This document shows, in pieces, positions 1 to 8,700 of a DNA stretch of 64,000 nt. The notes beneath the pieces are model-generated. The model saw only the letters and a program-made list of their open reading frames with translations. It did no database searches and was not told the origin of the DNA. A program made the translations under genes and the position numbers. Location of the stretch: NCBI RefSeq assembly GCF_040655735.1, contig NZ_JBFAKK010000008.1, positions 186,001-250,000 on the forward strand, given 5' to 3'. Positions within the stretch are counted from its first letter, which is position 1; every line of letters begins with the position of its first letter. This stretch comes from Phytomonospora sp040655735. Its GTDB lineage: Bacteria; Actinomycetota; Actinomycetes; Mycobacteriales; Micromonosporaceae.

Positions 1-363
1 ACCGAATCGCCGCCCGAAGGGCAGATCCTGGCCCGCCATGTCGGTCCCGACGACGCCTTCGCCGAGGCGAAGGGGCTGATGAACCCCGAGATCCAGCGGG
101 CCTGCCGCGAAGCCGTCGGCGGTGACGACCAGCGCGTGCACCGGATCGAGACGACCTATCCCACCGTCGCCCGACGCTCGCTTTCCCTGCCGGTGTGGAC
201 CGCCGCCTACCGGCACGGCGGCCGGGCGTGGCACGTCCTGATCAACGGCGCGACCGGCGAGGTCCTCGGGCGCCGCCCGTACAGCGCGTGGAAGATCCTG
301 GCGACCGTCGGGGTCGCGGCCGCGGTGGTCGCGGCGGTGATCGTGGCGGTGACGATGGGGTAG
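1..363 (+). CDS. C-terminal part of a membrane-anchored protein
   Basis: The reading frame is open from the first base and ends with TAG at 361-363, so the start lies outside the window. The visible 120 residues hold a soluble part with a WHVLINGATGEV segment followed by RPYSAWKI, then one hydrophobic C-terminal helix (about 23 residues, Ala/Val-rich) and almost no tail. I recall similar endings in actinobacterial zinc-ribbon proteins in which a tryptophan-rich beta segment precedes a C-terminal membrane anchor, but no zinc ribbon lies in the visible part. Function unknown; gene reality is supported by codon use and the membrane helix. Confidence 0.6.
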   Translation, partial: TESPPEGQILARHVGPDDAFAEAKGLMNPEIQRACREAVGGDDQRVHRIETTYPTVARRSLSLPVWTAAYRHGGRAWHVLINGATGEVLGRRPYSAWKILATVGVAAAVVAAVIVAVTMG

Positions 364-495
364 CTGATGCCCCCGCATCCCTTTCACCCCAACACTTCCC
401 GTCACTTCACTGACGCATATCCGACACCCCTCTTGCGATCCGAACGTTTGTCCGGGGACCTTGATTGTTTCCGGGAAGAGGGGGGAGACCGGCTC

Positions 496-573
496 ATGGA
501 CACAGTGGCCGCGTTCGCGACGGAGACCGCCGGGAGAGTCGTCGAGGCCGCCGAGGCCCCGGCCGGGCGGTGA
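496..573 (+). CDS. 25-residue micro-ORF overlapping the STAND NTPase start
   Basis: An ATG at 496 sits 6-15 bases after a strong purine-rich ribosome binding site (gaagaggggggaga). The frame encodes 25 residues (MDTVAAFATETAG...), amphipathic and Ala/Glu-rich, and stops with TGA at 571-573. That stop overlaps the likely GTG start of the next gene at 570 (GTGA), the arrangement of translational coupling. The GTG itself has no good site of its own, so the micro-ORF may exist to load ribosomes, or the peptide may be a partner of the NTPase. The alternative is that translation of the large gene starts elsewhere and this is untranslated leader. Confidence 0.45.
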   Translation: MDTVAAFATETAGRVVEAAEAPAGR

Positions 574-3242
574 GCGGACGCCGCGGTCTCGGCCCGCCGG
601 ACTTCTTCGGTGGGAAGGGCGAGGACGCCGACCTGGATCTCGACCGGCACCTCGGCGGGCCGCCGCGCCATCGGACCGTCCTGCACGTTCCGCACCGCGC
701 GCCCAGTCTCGGTGCGCTGCAACTGATGCGGGACCGCCCGAGTCGGCTCCTGGCCGCTCGGCACCAGGTGGTCCCCTTCGCCGGCCGCGACCGCGAACTG
801 AAGGAACTCACCGCCTGGCGTGACTCCCGGCCGGCCCGCGCGGCGCTTCTTCTGCACGCCCGCGGCGGCCAGGGCAAGTCGCGGCTGGCCGAGCGGATCG
901 CCGTCGAGGCCGCCGAGTCGGGATGGCGCGTCGCCCGGGCACATCACGTCGGCGAGCCCACCGATCCCGGCGACCGGGAGCCCGGCGACCTGTTCGTCCT
1001 CGTCGACAACGCCGACCACTGGCCCCTCACCGAACTCGTCCGCCTCCTCCACCGCCACTCCCGGTGCGGCGGCAGACTGCGGCTCCTGCTGCTCGCCCGC
1101 ACGCAAGGCTGGTGGCCCGCCTTCGCACGCGAACTCGCCCGCGCGGGCGCCGCCGCCGAGGCGGTCCCGCTGTCCCCGCTCGCGTCCGATGTGGACGCGC
1201 GCGCCGAGCACTTCGCCACCGCCGTCGCCCGCTTCGCCGCCGTGTACGAGACCGGCGTCCCGGCCGACGCCCACCCGCCCGGTGGCGTCGGCGACCGCGC
1301 CTACGAACTCACCTTCGCCCTGCACGCCGCCGCGCTCTGCGTCGTCGACGCGGCCTCCCGCCGGGTACGCGGCCCGCGCCACCCCGCCGACCTGTCGGAG
1401 TACCTGATCGACCGGGAACGCGAGCACTGGCGCCGCCTCTTCGGTGCCGAGCGCGTGCCCGACGTCTCCCGCATCGCCTTCACCGCCGCCGTCACCGGCC
1501 CCCTCTCGATGGACGAGACCATCGAGCGTCTCGCCGCCACCGGCCTGCCCGAACTGCACCGGCTCATCGCCGAGCACACCCGCTGCTATCCGCCGTCCCG
1601 TCCCGGCACCGCGCTCGAACCCGTCCACCCCGAACGCCTCGCCGAAGACCTGCTGGCCCTGAGCATCCCGGGACACCCCATGGGCCACGCCGACATCTTC
1701 ATCCCCGGCCTGCTCTCCTTCCCCGGCGAGGCCGGCGCCCGCCGTCTCGGGCCGCTCTTCCGCCGTGACGAGACCGGCGGAGCCCCGCGGCACGCCGCCC
1801 GCGGCATCATCGCCCTGTCGGCCGCCGCGAGCCGCTGGCCGCACGTCATCTCGGCCCTGCGCCGACTCGTCCGCGCCGACCCCGCGCTCATCGCCGACGC
1901 CGGAGCCGCGGCCCTCACCGCCGTCCTCGACCACCTCGACGCCGACACCGCCCTCGCCCTGGTCACGGCCACGGCCGCGAACACCGACCCCGACCTCGCC
2001 GCCGCCACGGCGGCCCTGACCCGCCGCGCGGTCGCCCTGCACCCCAAGGGAAGCGTCCGGCTCGAACTGCTCACGCCGGCCGTCGAACGCCACCGGGCGG
2101 TGCGGGCCTGGGCCGAGGTCGAGCAGTACGCCCGCGACTTGATCGCGCACGGCGAGGACGCCCCCGGCCACGACCTGGCCCTGTCGCGGCTGGCCGAATG
2201 CCATGCCAGGCGCGGCGAGCGCGGCGAGGCCTGCGCGCTTCTGGAACGTGCCGCCGAGGGCCACCGGATCCGGGCCGTGGCGGGCGATCCCGAGGCGGCG
2301 CTGCGGCTCGCCGAGGCGATCACCGGGCTCTCGCTCGTCCTCGACGGCAGCGGCAACGGCTACGACGCCCTCCGCCTCCAGCGCCACGCTCTCGCCGGGC
2401 TCCGCGACAGGCGCGGCGGCGACCCGGACGAGCGCGCGCGGCTCACCGTCGGCATCCTGCTCGTCCACGCCGAAACCTTGCGCGACAACGGACAGAGCTT
2501 CCGTGCCGCCCACACCGCCCTGTCCGCCCTGGAGATCGCGCGGCGGCACGATCCGGGCGCCGGCGAGCGCCTCGCCGGTGTCCTCGCACGCGTGGGTGAG
2601 CACCTGCCCGGCCGGCCGGGCGTCGCGGCGAAACGCGAGGCGGTGGCGATCCTGCGCGGTCTCGGCGCGGCCCACCGCGTCCGGTTGGGCGTGGAGTCGG
2701 GCGCGCTGGCAACCGCTGTCGACGATCCGGCCGAGGCCGTCGCGCTGTCGCGGGAAGCGCTGGCGCTACTGGAGGAGGCGACGTCCGACCGCGAGCTCCT
2801 CGCCGGTGAACGAAGCCGGCTCGGCGGCCTGCTGTCCACTGTGGGCGAACACGCCGAGTCGCTGCGGCTCAGCGGCGAGGCCGTCGACGCCTGGCTGGAG
2901 ATCGACCGTCCCTCGCGGCCGCTCGAACTCGCCCGCGCCCTGAAGGTCTTCGCCGACGTCCGGCTCGCCGCCGGGCGGGAGGCGGCCGAGGCCCTCGAAG
3001 CCGCCGAGTGGGCAGTGCGGATCCGCGAGTGCGAACCCACCGGCCGCCGTCACGACCGCGTCGCGCTCGCCGAGACCCACGCCGCCGCGCTCGACACCGT
3101 CGGACGCGAGCAGGACGCGGCGGCCGTGCGGCGAAGGCATCGCCGGACGGCCGGTGGGAGCCTGTTCCACCGGCTGTGGGCGCCGGTCCGGCACCTGCGC
3201 CGGCGGTCGGTCGTCGCCCGGGCGGCGAAGGCGGGGTTGTGA
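570..3242 (+). CDS. STAND-type P-loop NTPase with helical (TPR-like) C-terminal half
   Basis: A soluble protein of 890 residues. A Walker A motif GGQGKS lies at about residues 99-104, preceded by FAGRDRELKEL, which is the usual lead-in to NB-ARC/STAND modules. A Walker B-like strand LFVLVDNAD follows near residue 140. The C-terminal ~450 residues are Ala/Leu/Arg-rich helices with TPR-like spacing (for example repeats around LSRLAECHARRGERGEACALL), expected to form a sensor or scaffold superhelix. I chose the GTG at 570 because it overlaps the micro-ORF stop; an ATG at 465 in the same frame would add a poor-complexity Arg-rich extension. STAND proteins act as ligand-triggered switches in regulation or phage defence; which applies here cannot be told. 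No effector domain is recognisable at the N-terminus. Confidence 0.75.
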   Translation: MSGRRGLGPPDFFGGKGEDADLDLDRHLGGPPRHRTVLHVPHRAPSLGALQLMRDRPSRLLAARHQVVPFAGRDRELKELTAWRDSRPARAALLLHARGGQGKSRLAERIAVEAAESGWRVARAHHVGEPTDPGDREPGDLFVLVDNADHWPLTELVRLLHRHSRCGGRLRLLLLARTQGWWPAFARELARAGAAAEAVPLSPLASDVDARAEHFATAVARFAAVYETGVPADAHPPGGVGDRAYELTFALHAAALCVVDAASRRVRGPRHPADLSEYLIDREREHWRRLFGAERVPDVSRIAFTAAVTGPLSMDETIERLAATGLPELHRLIAEHTRCYPPSRPGTALEPVHPERLAEDLLALSIPGHPMGHADIFIPGLLSFPGEAGARRLGPLFRRDETGGAPRHAARGIIALSAAASRWPHVISALRRLVRADPALIADAGAAALTAVLDHLDADTALALVTATAANTDPDLAAATAALTRRAVALHPKGSVRLELLTPAVERHRAVRAWAEVEQYARDLIAHGEDAPGHDLALSRLAECHARRGERGEACALLERAAEGHRIRAVAGDPEAALRLAEAITGLSLVLDGSGNGYDALRLQRHALAGLRDRRGGDPDERARLTVGILLVHAETLRDNGQSFRAAHTALSALEIARRHDPGAGERLAGVLARVGEHLPGRPGVAAKREAVAILRGLGAAHRVRLGVESGALATAVDDPAEAVALSREALALLEEATSDRELLAGERSRLGGLLSTVGEHAESLRLSGEAVDAWLEIDRPSRPLELARALKVFADVRLAAGREAAEALEAAEWAVRIRECEPTGRRHDRVALAETHAAALDTVGREQDAAAVRRRHRRTAGGSLFHRLWAPVRHLRRRSVVARAAKAGL

Positions 3243-3354
3243 GTGTGCCGACCCGTGCAGAGGACGGGTTCGGCCGCGAGGTGTCCGCCCGGCGGCCGAG
3301 CTGTCTCGACCCGCCGGCGACGCCGACTCCCGTCAGGGCGCCGGAAGCGCCGCG

Positions 3355-5280
3355 TCAGGGCCCGAACTCGACGGCGTCGACCGCCGCCTCCGAGGCATCC
3401 AGAAGCTCGCTGTCGTCACTGGTGTCGCGCAGATCGGTGTAGATCGCCCGGGCCAGGATCAGGTACCGGTGGTCCGCGGCGATCTGGCCGCGCTCGCTGG
3501 CCGCACCGGCGTCTCCTTCGCAGGGGTTCCAGCCCGGGCCGGTGCTCGGGCACCACCTGCTCCAGTCGTCGACGTAGGCGTCGTTGACGCGCTCGTAGGC
3601 GGCCTCGGCGGCACCGTCACTTTCGAGCGGCATGATCATCAGTGTGACGAGGACGTCCGCGCCCTCGTCGAGGTAGGTGCCGATCGCGGCATCCTCGCAG
3701 CCGGCGTCGCGCAGCGCGTCGGCGATCTCGCCACCGTCGGGGCGCACGTCTTCGCAACCGTGCATCCTGGCGCTCTCAAGTTCGTAGTCCTCGACGTTCT
3801 CGGTGTCGGTGTACAGGTTCGGGAGCAGCGCCTCGGTGGTCATGGGGGTCTCGTCGGTGTCCTCGTCGTCGAGGGAGCCCCAGTCGAAGGACGGTTCCTC
3901 CTCGGTCGTTTCCTCGACGGGAGGCGTATAGACCTCGGCGGGCGGGGTGTACACCTTCTCCGGCGGGGTGTAGGGCTCCTCCGCGGGCGTTTCGTACGAG
4001 CCGGTCGACCCGCCGTCGTCATCCCCGCCGGTCTCGGAGACGGCGGCGCCGACGATCCAGAAGACGAGCAGGAGGACGCCCACCAGGACGGCTCCGCTCT
4101 TGACGCGCGCCCACTCTGCCGGATCCGATCCGATGCGCCCGGCCGGGTCGAGGGCGGGCCCCTTCGGTCGGGGAGGCGGGGTGTCGACGACGGGCCGTGT
4201 CTTCGGACCCGCCGGAGGCTTGTCCTCGGTCGGCGGTGCTTTTGGGGGTGGCGGGCGCGTGTCGGTCACGGGCGGCGGATCGGCCGGCCTCTTGGCCTTC
4301 CCGGAGGAGTACTTCGGTCCCGCCGGAGGCTTGAAGCCCTGGGTGGCGAAGCGAAGCGTCGTACCCTTGTCGATCAGCGTCGTGCCGTCGCCGGCCTCGG
4401 CCAGCAGATGCAGCAGTTCGGCTTCCTGCGAGCGGATCAGCGCGCGCACGGGCTTCGGCCACCGCGGCGGGACCTCCGGGACCGCCCCGAGCGCCTGCAG
4501 GACGGTCGAAGGAGAGGGCCGGGCGGCCGGATCCTTGACCAGGCACATCTCGATGATCGCGCGTACCCGCTTGGGCACGGCACCGAGGTCGGGTTCGGTG
4601 TGCACGACGCGGTAGAGCGCCTGCGATGTCGAAATCCCTTCGAAGGGCCCGGTTCCGGTCGACGCGAAGGCCAGTACTGATCCGAGCGAGAAGACGTCGC
4701 TGATCGCCTCGGCCCTTTCGCCCTCGGCCTGCTCGGGCGACATGTAGGGGGCCGTGCCGATCAGCCAGCCGGAGCGGGTGAGGTCGGTGCCTCCGTCGGT
4801 GGCGCGGGCGATGCCGAAGTCGATGACCTTCGAACCCCGCTTGGTGAGCATGACGTTGGAGGGCTTGAGATCGCGGTGGACGATGCCCGCGCGGTGGATC
4901 TCGGCGAGCGCCGAGGCGAGGTCTCTCGCCAGCCACAGCACCGACTCCTTGGGAAGCGGCCCGGTCTTCTTGACGGCGTCCCGCAGTGACGGCCCCGGTT
5001 CGTAGACCGAGGCGAACCATGGTGTGCGGGCGTCGGGGTCGGCGTCGAGGATCCTGGTGATGTCGGCTCCCGAAACCTTGCGCGACGCGGCGACCTCGCG
5101 GGCGAAGCGGGCACGGAAGTCCTCGTCCGCGGTGAACTGCTCGCGCAGCAGCTTCACCGCGACCAGTTTCCCGTCGGGGGCGTGTCCCAGCAGGACGCGG
5201 CCCATCGCGCCCCTGCCCAGTTCGGCGAACACGGTGTAGCGGCCGACGCGCAACGGGTCGCCCCCCGCGAGTTTCTTCAT
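3355..5280 (-). CDS. Transmembrane Ser/Thr protein kinase (PknB-like)
   Basis: 641 residues, start ATG at 5280 with a good GGAGG site. The kinase domain occupies roughly residues 14-270: P-loop GRGAMGRV (22-29), catalytic Lys43 in AVKLL, HRDLKPSN with Asp137, DFG at 154-156, and GTAPYMSPEQ. A Pro-rich linker follows, then one membrane helix (VLVGVLLLVFWIVGAAV), an extracellular stalk containing three YTPPxE/V repeats, an acidic stretch, and a C-terminal extracellular domain with several Cys that could form disulfides. All catalytic residues are present, so it should be active. No PASTA domains are visible, so the sensed signal is unknown. It converges on the STAND gene, and a 17-bp inverted repeat lies just upstream of its start. 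Confidence 0.95.
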   Translation of the reverse strand: MKKLAGGDPLRVGRYTVFAELGRGAMGRVLLGHAPDGKLVAVKLLREQFTADEDFRARFAREVAASRKVSGADITRILDADPDARTPWFASVYEPGPSLRDAVKKTGPLPKESVLWLARDLASALAEIHRAGIVHRDLKPSNVMLTKRGSKVIDFGIARATDGGTDLTRSGWLIGTAPYMSPEQAEGERAEAISDVFSLGSVLAFASTGTGPFEGISTSQALYRVVHTEPDLGAVPKRVRAIIEMCLVKDPAARPSPSTVLQALGAVPEVPPRWPKPVRALIRSQEAELLHLLAEAGDGTTLIDKGTTLRFATQGFKPPAGPKYSSGKAKRPADPPPVTDTRPPPPKAPPTEDKPPAGPKTRPVVDTPPPRPKGPALDPAGRIGSDPAEWARVKSGAVLVGVLLLVFWIVGAAVSETGGDDDGGSTGSYETPAEEPYTPPEKVYTPPAEVYTPPVEETTEEEPSFDWGSLDDEDTDETPMTTEALLPNLYTDTENVEDYELESARMHGCEDVRPDGGEIADALRDAGCEDAAIGTYLDEGADVLVTLMIMPLESDGAAEAAYERVNDAYVDDWSRWCPSTGPGWNPCEGDAGAASERGQIAADHRYLILARAIYTDLRDTSDDSELLDASEAAVDAVEFGP

Positions 5281-5302
5281 TGGTCGCCTCCCCGCATCCG
5301 AA

Positions 5303-5319
5303 CTAGAGAATATCTCTAG
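5303..5319. promoter_or_regulatory. 17-bp inverted repeat upstream of the kinase gene
   Basis: Arms ctagaga/tctctag are perfect 7-mers with a 3-base centre (ata). This AT-rich island in very GC-rich DNA is 23 bases from the kinase start codon, where an operator or -10 region would sit. Confidence 0.45.
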
Positions 5320-5399
5320 AACCGGCTCTCGGTCCATGAAGGACGGTCGGCCGCGGACACGCACGGCCGCGACCCTCCGAGATCGCGGCCGTGCGCGGA

Positions 5400-6548
5400 T
5401 CAGCGTCCGTAGGTGAGCCGCCGCAGCAGAGACTCCAGCGGTCCGCGCGAACCGGCCCTCTCCAGCGCCACCGCCACGAGCACAGTGGACAGCCACACCG
5501 CCACGGCGATCCCGGAGGCCGCCGCGTCGCCGACATCGTCGCCGAGGCCCAGGACGAAGGGTGTGAAGATCACCGTGAAGGCCACCGACTGGAGTACGTA
5601 GCAGGTCAGCGACCGCTGACCGCACGCCGCCAGCGCCCGCGCGACGCGTCCCGGCGGCGACGTTCGGGCGGCGAACAGCCCCGCCAGGGCCGCATACCCG
5701 GCTCCGGCGGCGATCCCGGCGACGCTGTGCAGCGCGTAGGCGCCGATCGACACACCGTCGGCCGGTGCCCACACGCCCAGGTCGACCGCGGTGAGCGGAA
5801 GGCCGCCGAGGACGCCGATCGCGATGCCCGCCACGGCCACGCGGCGCAGGAACGGGCGGTGGGCGGCGGGGTCGTCGAGCACCCGCCGCCGTCCCGCCCA
5901 CACGCCGAGGAAGAAGGTCGGCAGTGCGCTGACCAGGAAGAAGGTCGGCGTCATCGCCGACCACACGGCCAACCGCATCCCCACGGCCTCAAGGGGATCG
6001 GCGATCACGGTCGGGGAAGGAGCGTGGCCGCCGGTCACCGTCGCGAGGCCGAGGAGCGCGAGCACCAGAACGTGCAGCGGGATCGTCAGCGCCGCCGCTC
6101 GCAGCAGGGCGCGATCGCCGCGCCGGAGCATCCCGGCGAACAGCAGCGCGACGATCCCGTAGGCGGCGAGGATGTCGCCGAAGAAGAGCAGCAGGGCGTG
6201 GGCGAAGCCGAAGGCGAGGAGCAGGAGCCCGCGACGGCGGACGACCCGCCGGGCCTCGGCGGGGTCGGGGCGGCGGGCGGTGAGCCGGGCGAGTCCGTAG
6301 CCGAAGAGAGCGGCGAACATCGGCAGCGCCCGCCCGTCGACGAACAGGATCTGGACCCCGGCGACGAGCCGGTCGAGCGGGGCGCCGTCCAGGGCGTAGC
6401 CGCGGAAGCCGGCGTCGTCGTAGGAGAGGTACATGTGCGCGTGGGCGACGGCGATGAGCAGGAGCATCGCCCCACGCGCCAGGTCGGGCGCGAGGGAGCG
6501 TTCGGCGACCGGTAAAGCCGCGGGTGCGGTGAGCACGGGGGTGGACAT
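5400..6548 (-). CDS. DUF418/YeiB-family polytopic membrane protein
   Basis: 382 residues with about ten hydrophobic segments. The N-terminal pattern (LAPDLARGAMLLLIAVAHAHMY) and the later FVDGRALPMFAALFGYGLARL match the DUF418 (COG2311) family, relatives of membrane acyltransferases whose substrates are mostly unknown. Start ATG has a strong aaggaggc site. It is divergent from a TetR-family gene 77 bases away with two operator-like repeats between them, so it is very likely the target of that repressor. Membrane location is well supported; biochemical role is not. Confidence 0.85.
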   Translation of the reverse strand: MSTPVLTAPAALPVAERSLAPDLARGAMLLLIAVAHAHMYLSYDDAGFRGYALDGAPLDRLVAGVQILFVDGRALPMFAALFGYGLARLTARRPDPAEARRVVRRRGLLLLAFGFAHALLLFFGDILAAYGIVALLFAGMLRRGDRALLRAAALTIPLHVLVLALLGLATVTGGHAPSPTVIADPLEAVGMRLAVWSAMTPTFFLVSALPTFFLGVWAGRRRVLDDPAAHRPFLRRVAVAGIAIGVLGGLPLTAVDLGVWAPADGVSIGAYALHSVAGIAAGAGYAALAGLFAARTSPPGRVARALAACGQRSLTCYVLQSVAFTVIFTPFVLGLGDDVGDAAASGIAVAVWLSTVLVAVALERAGSRGPLESLLRRLTYGR

Positions 6549-6563
6549 CGGGCCTCCTTAAGA

Positions 6564-6608
6564 TACACGTGTGTAGCTTAAACGCCTAAGCTACACTGCT
6601 GTAGCTAA
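6564..6608. promoter_or_regulatory. Two operator-like inverted repeats in the DUF418/TetR divergent promoter
   Basis: Site A is tacac-gt-gtgta at 6564-6575. Site B spans 6587-6608 with arms agctaca/tgtagct around ctgc. Both share the core AGCTACA/TGTAGCT (A reads GTGTAGCTTA on its right side). The pair lies between divergent starts at 6548 and 6626, a standard layout for TetR autoregulation and target control. Confidence 0.65.
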
Positions 6609-6625
6609 GTCGGGTAGGGGAGGCG

Positions 6626-7219
6626 ATGACCGGGACCTGGTCGAGAAGGCGCGGCCGCGAACTGGTCGACGCCATCCACGCCGCCGCCCTCGAAGAAGTC
6701 GCCGAGGTCGGCTACGGACGGCTGACCATGGACGGCATCGCCAAGCGCGCCGAGACCGCCCGGACCTCCCTGTACCGGCGCTGGCCGAGCCCGGCCGAGC
6801 TGCTGCTCGACGCCCTCGCCGAGGCTCATCCCATGGAGCGGCCCGCCCCCGGTGCCGACGACCTGCGCGGCGACCTGATCGCCTCGCTCCAGCTCATGGT
6901 CGACTGGATGCTCAGCCCCGCCGGACGCGCGGTGCAGGGCATCATGAGCGACCCCCGGCGCGACCCGGTCCTGGTGCGGGGCCTCTTCGAGCGCGTCTTC
7001 TCCGCGCACGGCGGCACCTTCACCAAGACCGTCCTGCTGCACTACGCCCGGCACGGCCACTTCGACGAGGCGCTGGTGACGCCGGTCGTCGCCGACATCG
7101 GCGAGGCCCTGGTCGTCAAGCACGCGATGGACACCGGCATGCCCGGCCCCGACGTGCTCGCCGCCATCGTCGAGCAGGCGATCCTTCCCGCGATCGGCCT
7201 CGGCCCGCCGCGTCCGTAG
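6626..7219 (+). CDS. TetR/AcrR-family transcriptional regulator
   Basis: 197 residues. The N-terminal helix-turn-helix is clear (LEEVAEVGYGRLTMDGIAKRAETARTSLYRRWPSPAELL, about residues 20-60), followed by an all-helical ligand-binding part with PAGRAVQGIMSDPRRDPVL, typical of the TetR subfamily with a C-terminal dimerisation core. Start ATG follows a ggggagg site. Divergent from the DUF418 gene, with two palindromic sites between; the obvious inference is that it represses itself and that transporter-like protein in the absence of a small ligand. Confidence 0.9.
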   Translation: MTGTWSRRRGRELVDAIHAAALEEVAEVGYGRLTMDGIAKRAETARTSLYRRWPSPAELLLDALAEAHPMERPAPGADDLRGDLIASLQLMVDWMLSPAGRAVQGIMSDPRRDPVLVRGLFERVFSAHGGTFTKTVLLHYARHGHFDEALVTPVVADIGEALVVKHAMDTGMPGPDVLAAIVEQAILPAIGLGPPRP

Positions 7220-7263
7220 CGCCGCGAAACACGCCCGCAACACCGCGGACCTACCCTCCCCAC

Positions 7264-7797
7264 ATGATCAGCGCCCTCACCCCGGCCGCCGTCGAAGACC
7301 ACCTGCCCGGCCTGTCCGCCCTCCTCGCCGACACCGTCACCGGCGGCGCGTCGATCGGCTTCCTCGCCCCCATGCCGCCCGACGCGGCCGCCGCGTGGTG
7401 GCGGGCGGTCGCCGGCCGCCTCGGCGAGGACCACCTGGCGTGGGCGGCGCACGACGGCGACCGCGTCGTCGGCACCGTCCAGCTCGTCCGCGCCACCGCG
7501 CCGAACAGCCGCCACCGTGGCGACGTCGCCAAGCTGATGGTCCACCCCGACGCGCGGGGGCGAGGCCTGGCCCGTGCGCTGCTTGAGGCCGTCGACTCCC
7601 GCGCCCGCGAGCTCGGCGTGACCCTCCTCGTCCTCGACACCGAGACCGGCAGCCCCGCCGAGACGCTCTACGAGAAGGCGGGCTGGACGCGCGTCGGCGA
7701 GATCCCCGACTACGCGCTCGACCCGCACGGCCGACCGCACCCGACGACGGTGTTCTGGAAGCGGCCCACCGGAAGTAGGCCTAATCTGGGCGCATGA
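7264..7797 (+). CDS. GNAT-family N-acetyltransferase
   Basis: 177 residues. The acetyl-CoA binding signature is VAKLMVHPDARGRGLARALLEAV, with the R/QxxGxG/A loop as ARGRGLA, and a C-terminal LYEKAGWTRVGEIPDYAL strand typical of small-molecule GNATs. The start codon follows TACCCT by six bases, indicating a leaderless transcript rather than an SD site. The last four bases (ATGA) overlap the next gene. Substrate unknown; relatives acetylate amines, including aminoglycoside-like compounds. Confidence 0.9.
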   Translation: MISALTPAAVEDHLPGLSALLADTVTGGASIGFLAPMPPDAAAAWWRAVAGRLGEDHLAWAAHDGDRVVGTVQLVRATAPNSRHRGDVAKLMVHPDARGRGLARALLEAVDSRARELGVTLLVLDTETGSPAETLYEKAGWTRVGEIPDYALDPHGRPHPTTVFWKRPTGSRPNLGA

Positions 7798-8636
7798 CCC
7801 ACGCGGAGCACCACCGGCACGAGCACGGCCCGGCCGACCAGGCGGAGCTCCTCGACCTGGACGCCGACGTCCTCGCCGGCCACACCGCCTCCATCGTCGC
7901 CTCCCTGCCCGTCGAGGCCGACCCCCGCACCATCGTCGACCTGGGCTGCGGGACGGGCACGGGCGCGCTGGCCCTGCTGCGGCGCTTCCCGAACGCACGG
8001 GTGACGGCCGTCGACTCCTCACCCGCCCACCTCGATCGCCTGCGCCACAAGGCCGCCGACGAGGGCGTCGCCGAGCACGTGGACATCGTCGAGGCCGACC
8101 TCGACGCCCCCGAGTGGCCCGATCTCGGCACGCCGGAACTGGTGTGGGCCTCGGCGTCCCTGCACCACTTCGGCGACCCCGACCGCGCGCTGCGGCAGGT
8201 CCACGAGCTGCTGGCGCCCGGCGGCCTGCTCGCCGTGGTCGAGCTGGCCGGCTTCCCCCGCTTCCTCCCCTCCGGCGCGCCCGATGAGCGCCCCGGCCTC
8301 GAAGAACGCCTCCACACCGCCCTCGACCACCGCCACGCCGAACACGTCCCCCATCGCGGCGCCGACTGGGGATCCCGGCTCACCGAGGCCGGCTTCACCG
8401 TCGAGGGCGAACAGACCCTCGACGTGTTCATCGCCGGCGCCGGCGACGAGACGGTCGGCCGCTACGCCATCGCCGGTCTCGCCCGCACGCGTGAGGCCGC
8501 CGCCGACCTGCTCACCGCCGAAGACCTCGCCGCCCTCGACAGCCTCCTCGACGTCCGCGGCCCGGGCAGCATCCTCAGGCGCGGCGATCTCGTCGTGCGC
8601 ACCCAGCGCAGCGTCTGGACCGCCCGCCGCAACTGA
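7794..8636 (+). CDS. Class I SAM-dependent methyltransferase
   Basis: 280 residues. Motif I is IVDLGCGTGTGALALL, then the acidic residue at the end of strand 2 in VTAVDSS, and a motif IV-like segment LVWASASLHHFGDP, all typical of UbiE/Methyltransf_25-like enzymes. The N-terminus is His-rich (HAEHHRHEHG), perhaps metal-binding or incidental. The start overlaps the GNAT stop by four bases, so coupling is likely, but TAATCT six bases upstream could also give its own leaderless message. Substrate not predictable. Confidence 0.88.
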   Translation: MTHAEHHRHEHGPADQAELLDLDADVLAGHTASIVASLPVEADPRTIVDLGCGTGTGALALLRRFPNARVTAVDSSPAHLDRLRHKAADEGVAEHVDIVEADLDAPEWPDLGTPELVWASASLHHFGDPDRALRQVHELLAPGGLLAVVELAGFPRFLPSGAPDERPGLEERLHTALDHRHAEHVPHRGADWGSRLTEAGFTVEGEQTLDVFIAGAGDETVGRYAIAGLARTREAAADLLTAEDLAALDSLLDVRGPGSILRRGDLVVRTQRSVWTARRN

Positions 8637-8700
8637 CCGCGCCCCTCGATCAACCGTCACCCCTCCGGGTTAGCATCGCCGCCACCCCCCTGGAGGCCCC

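Noticed and set aside
402..2675. Long minus-strand frame opposite the STAND gene
   Set aside because: It is the GC-bias shadow; protein text is Gly/Arg-rich with no motifs, while the plus frame has Walker motifs.
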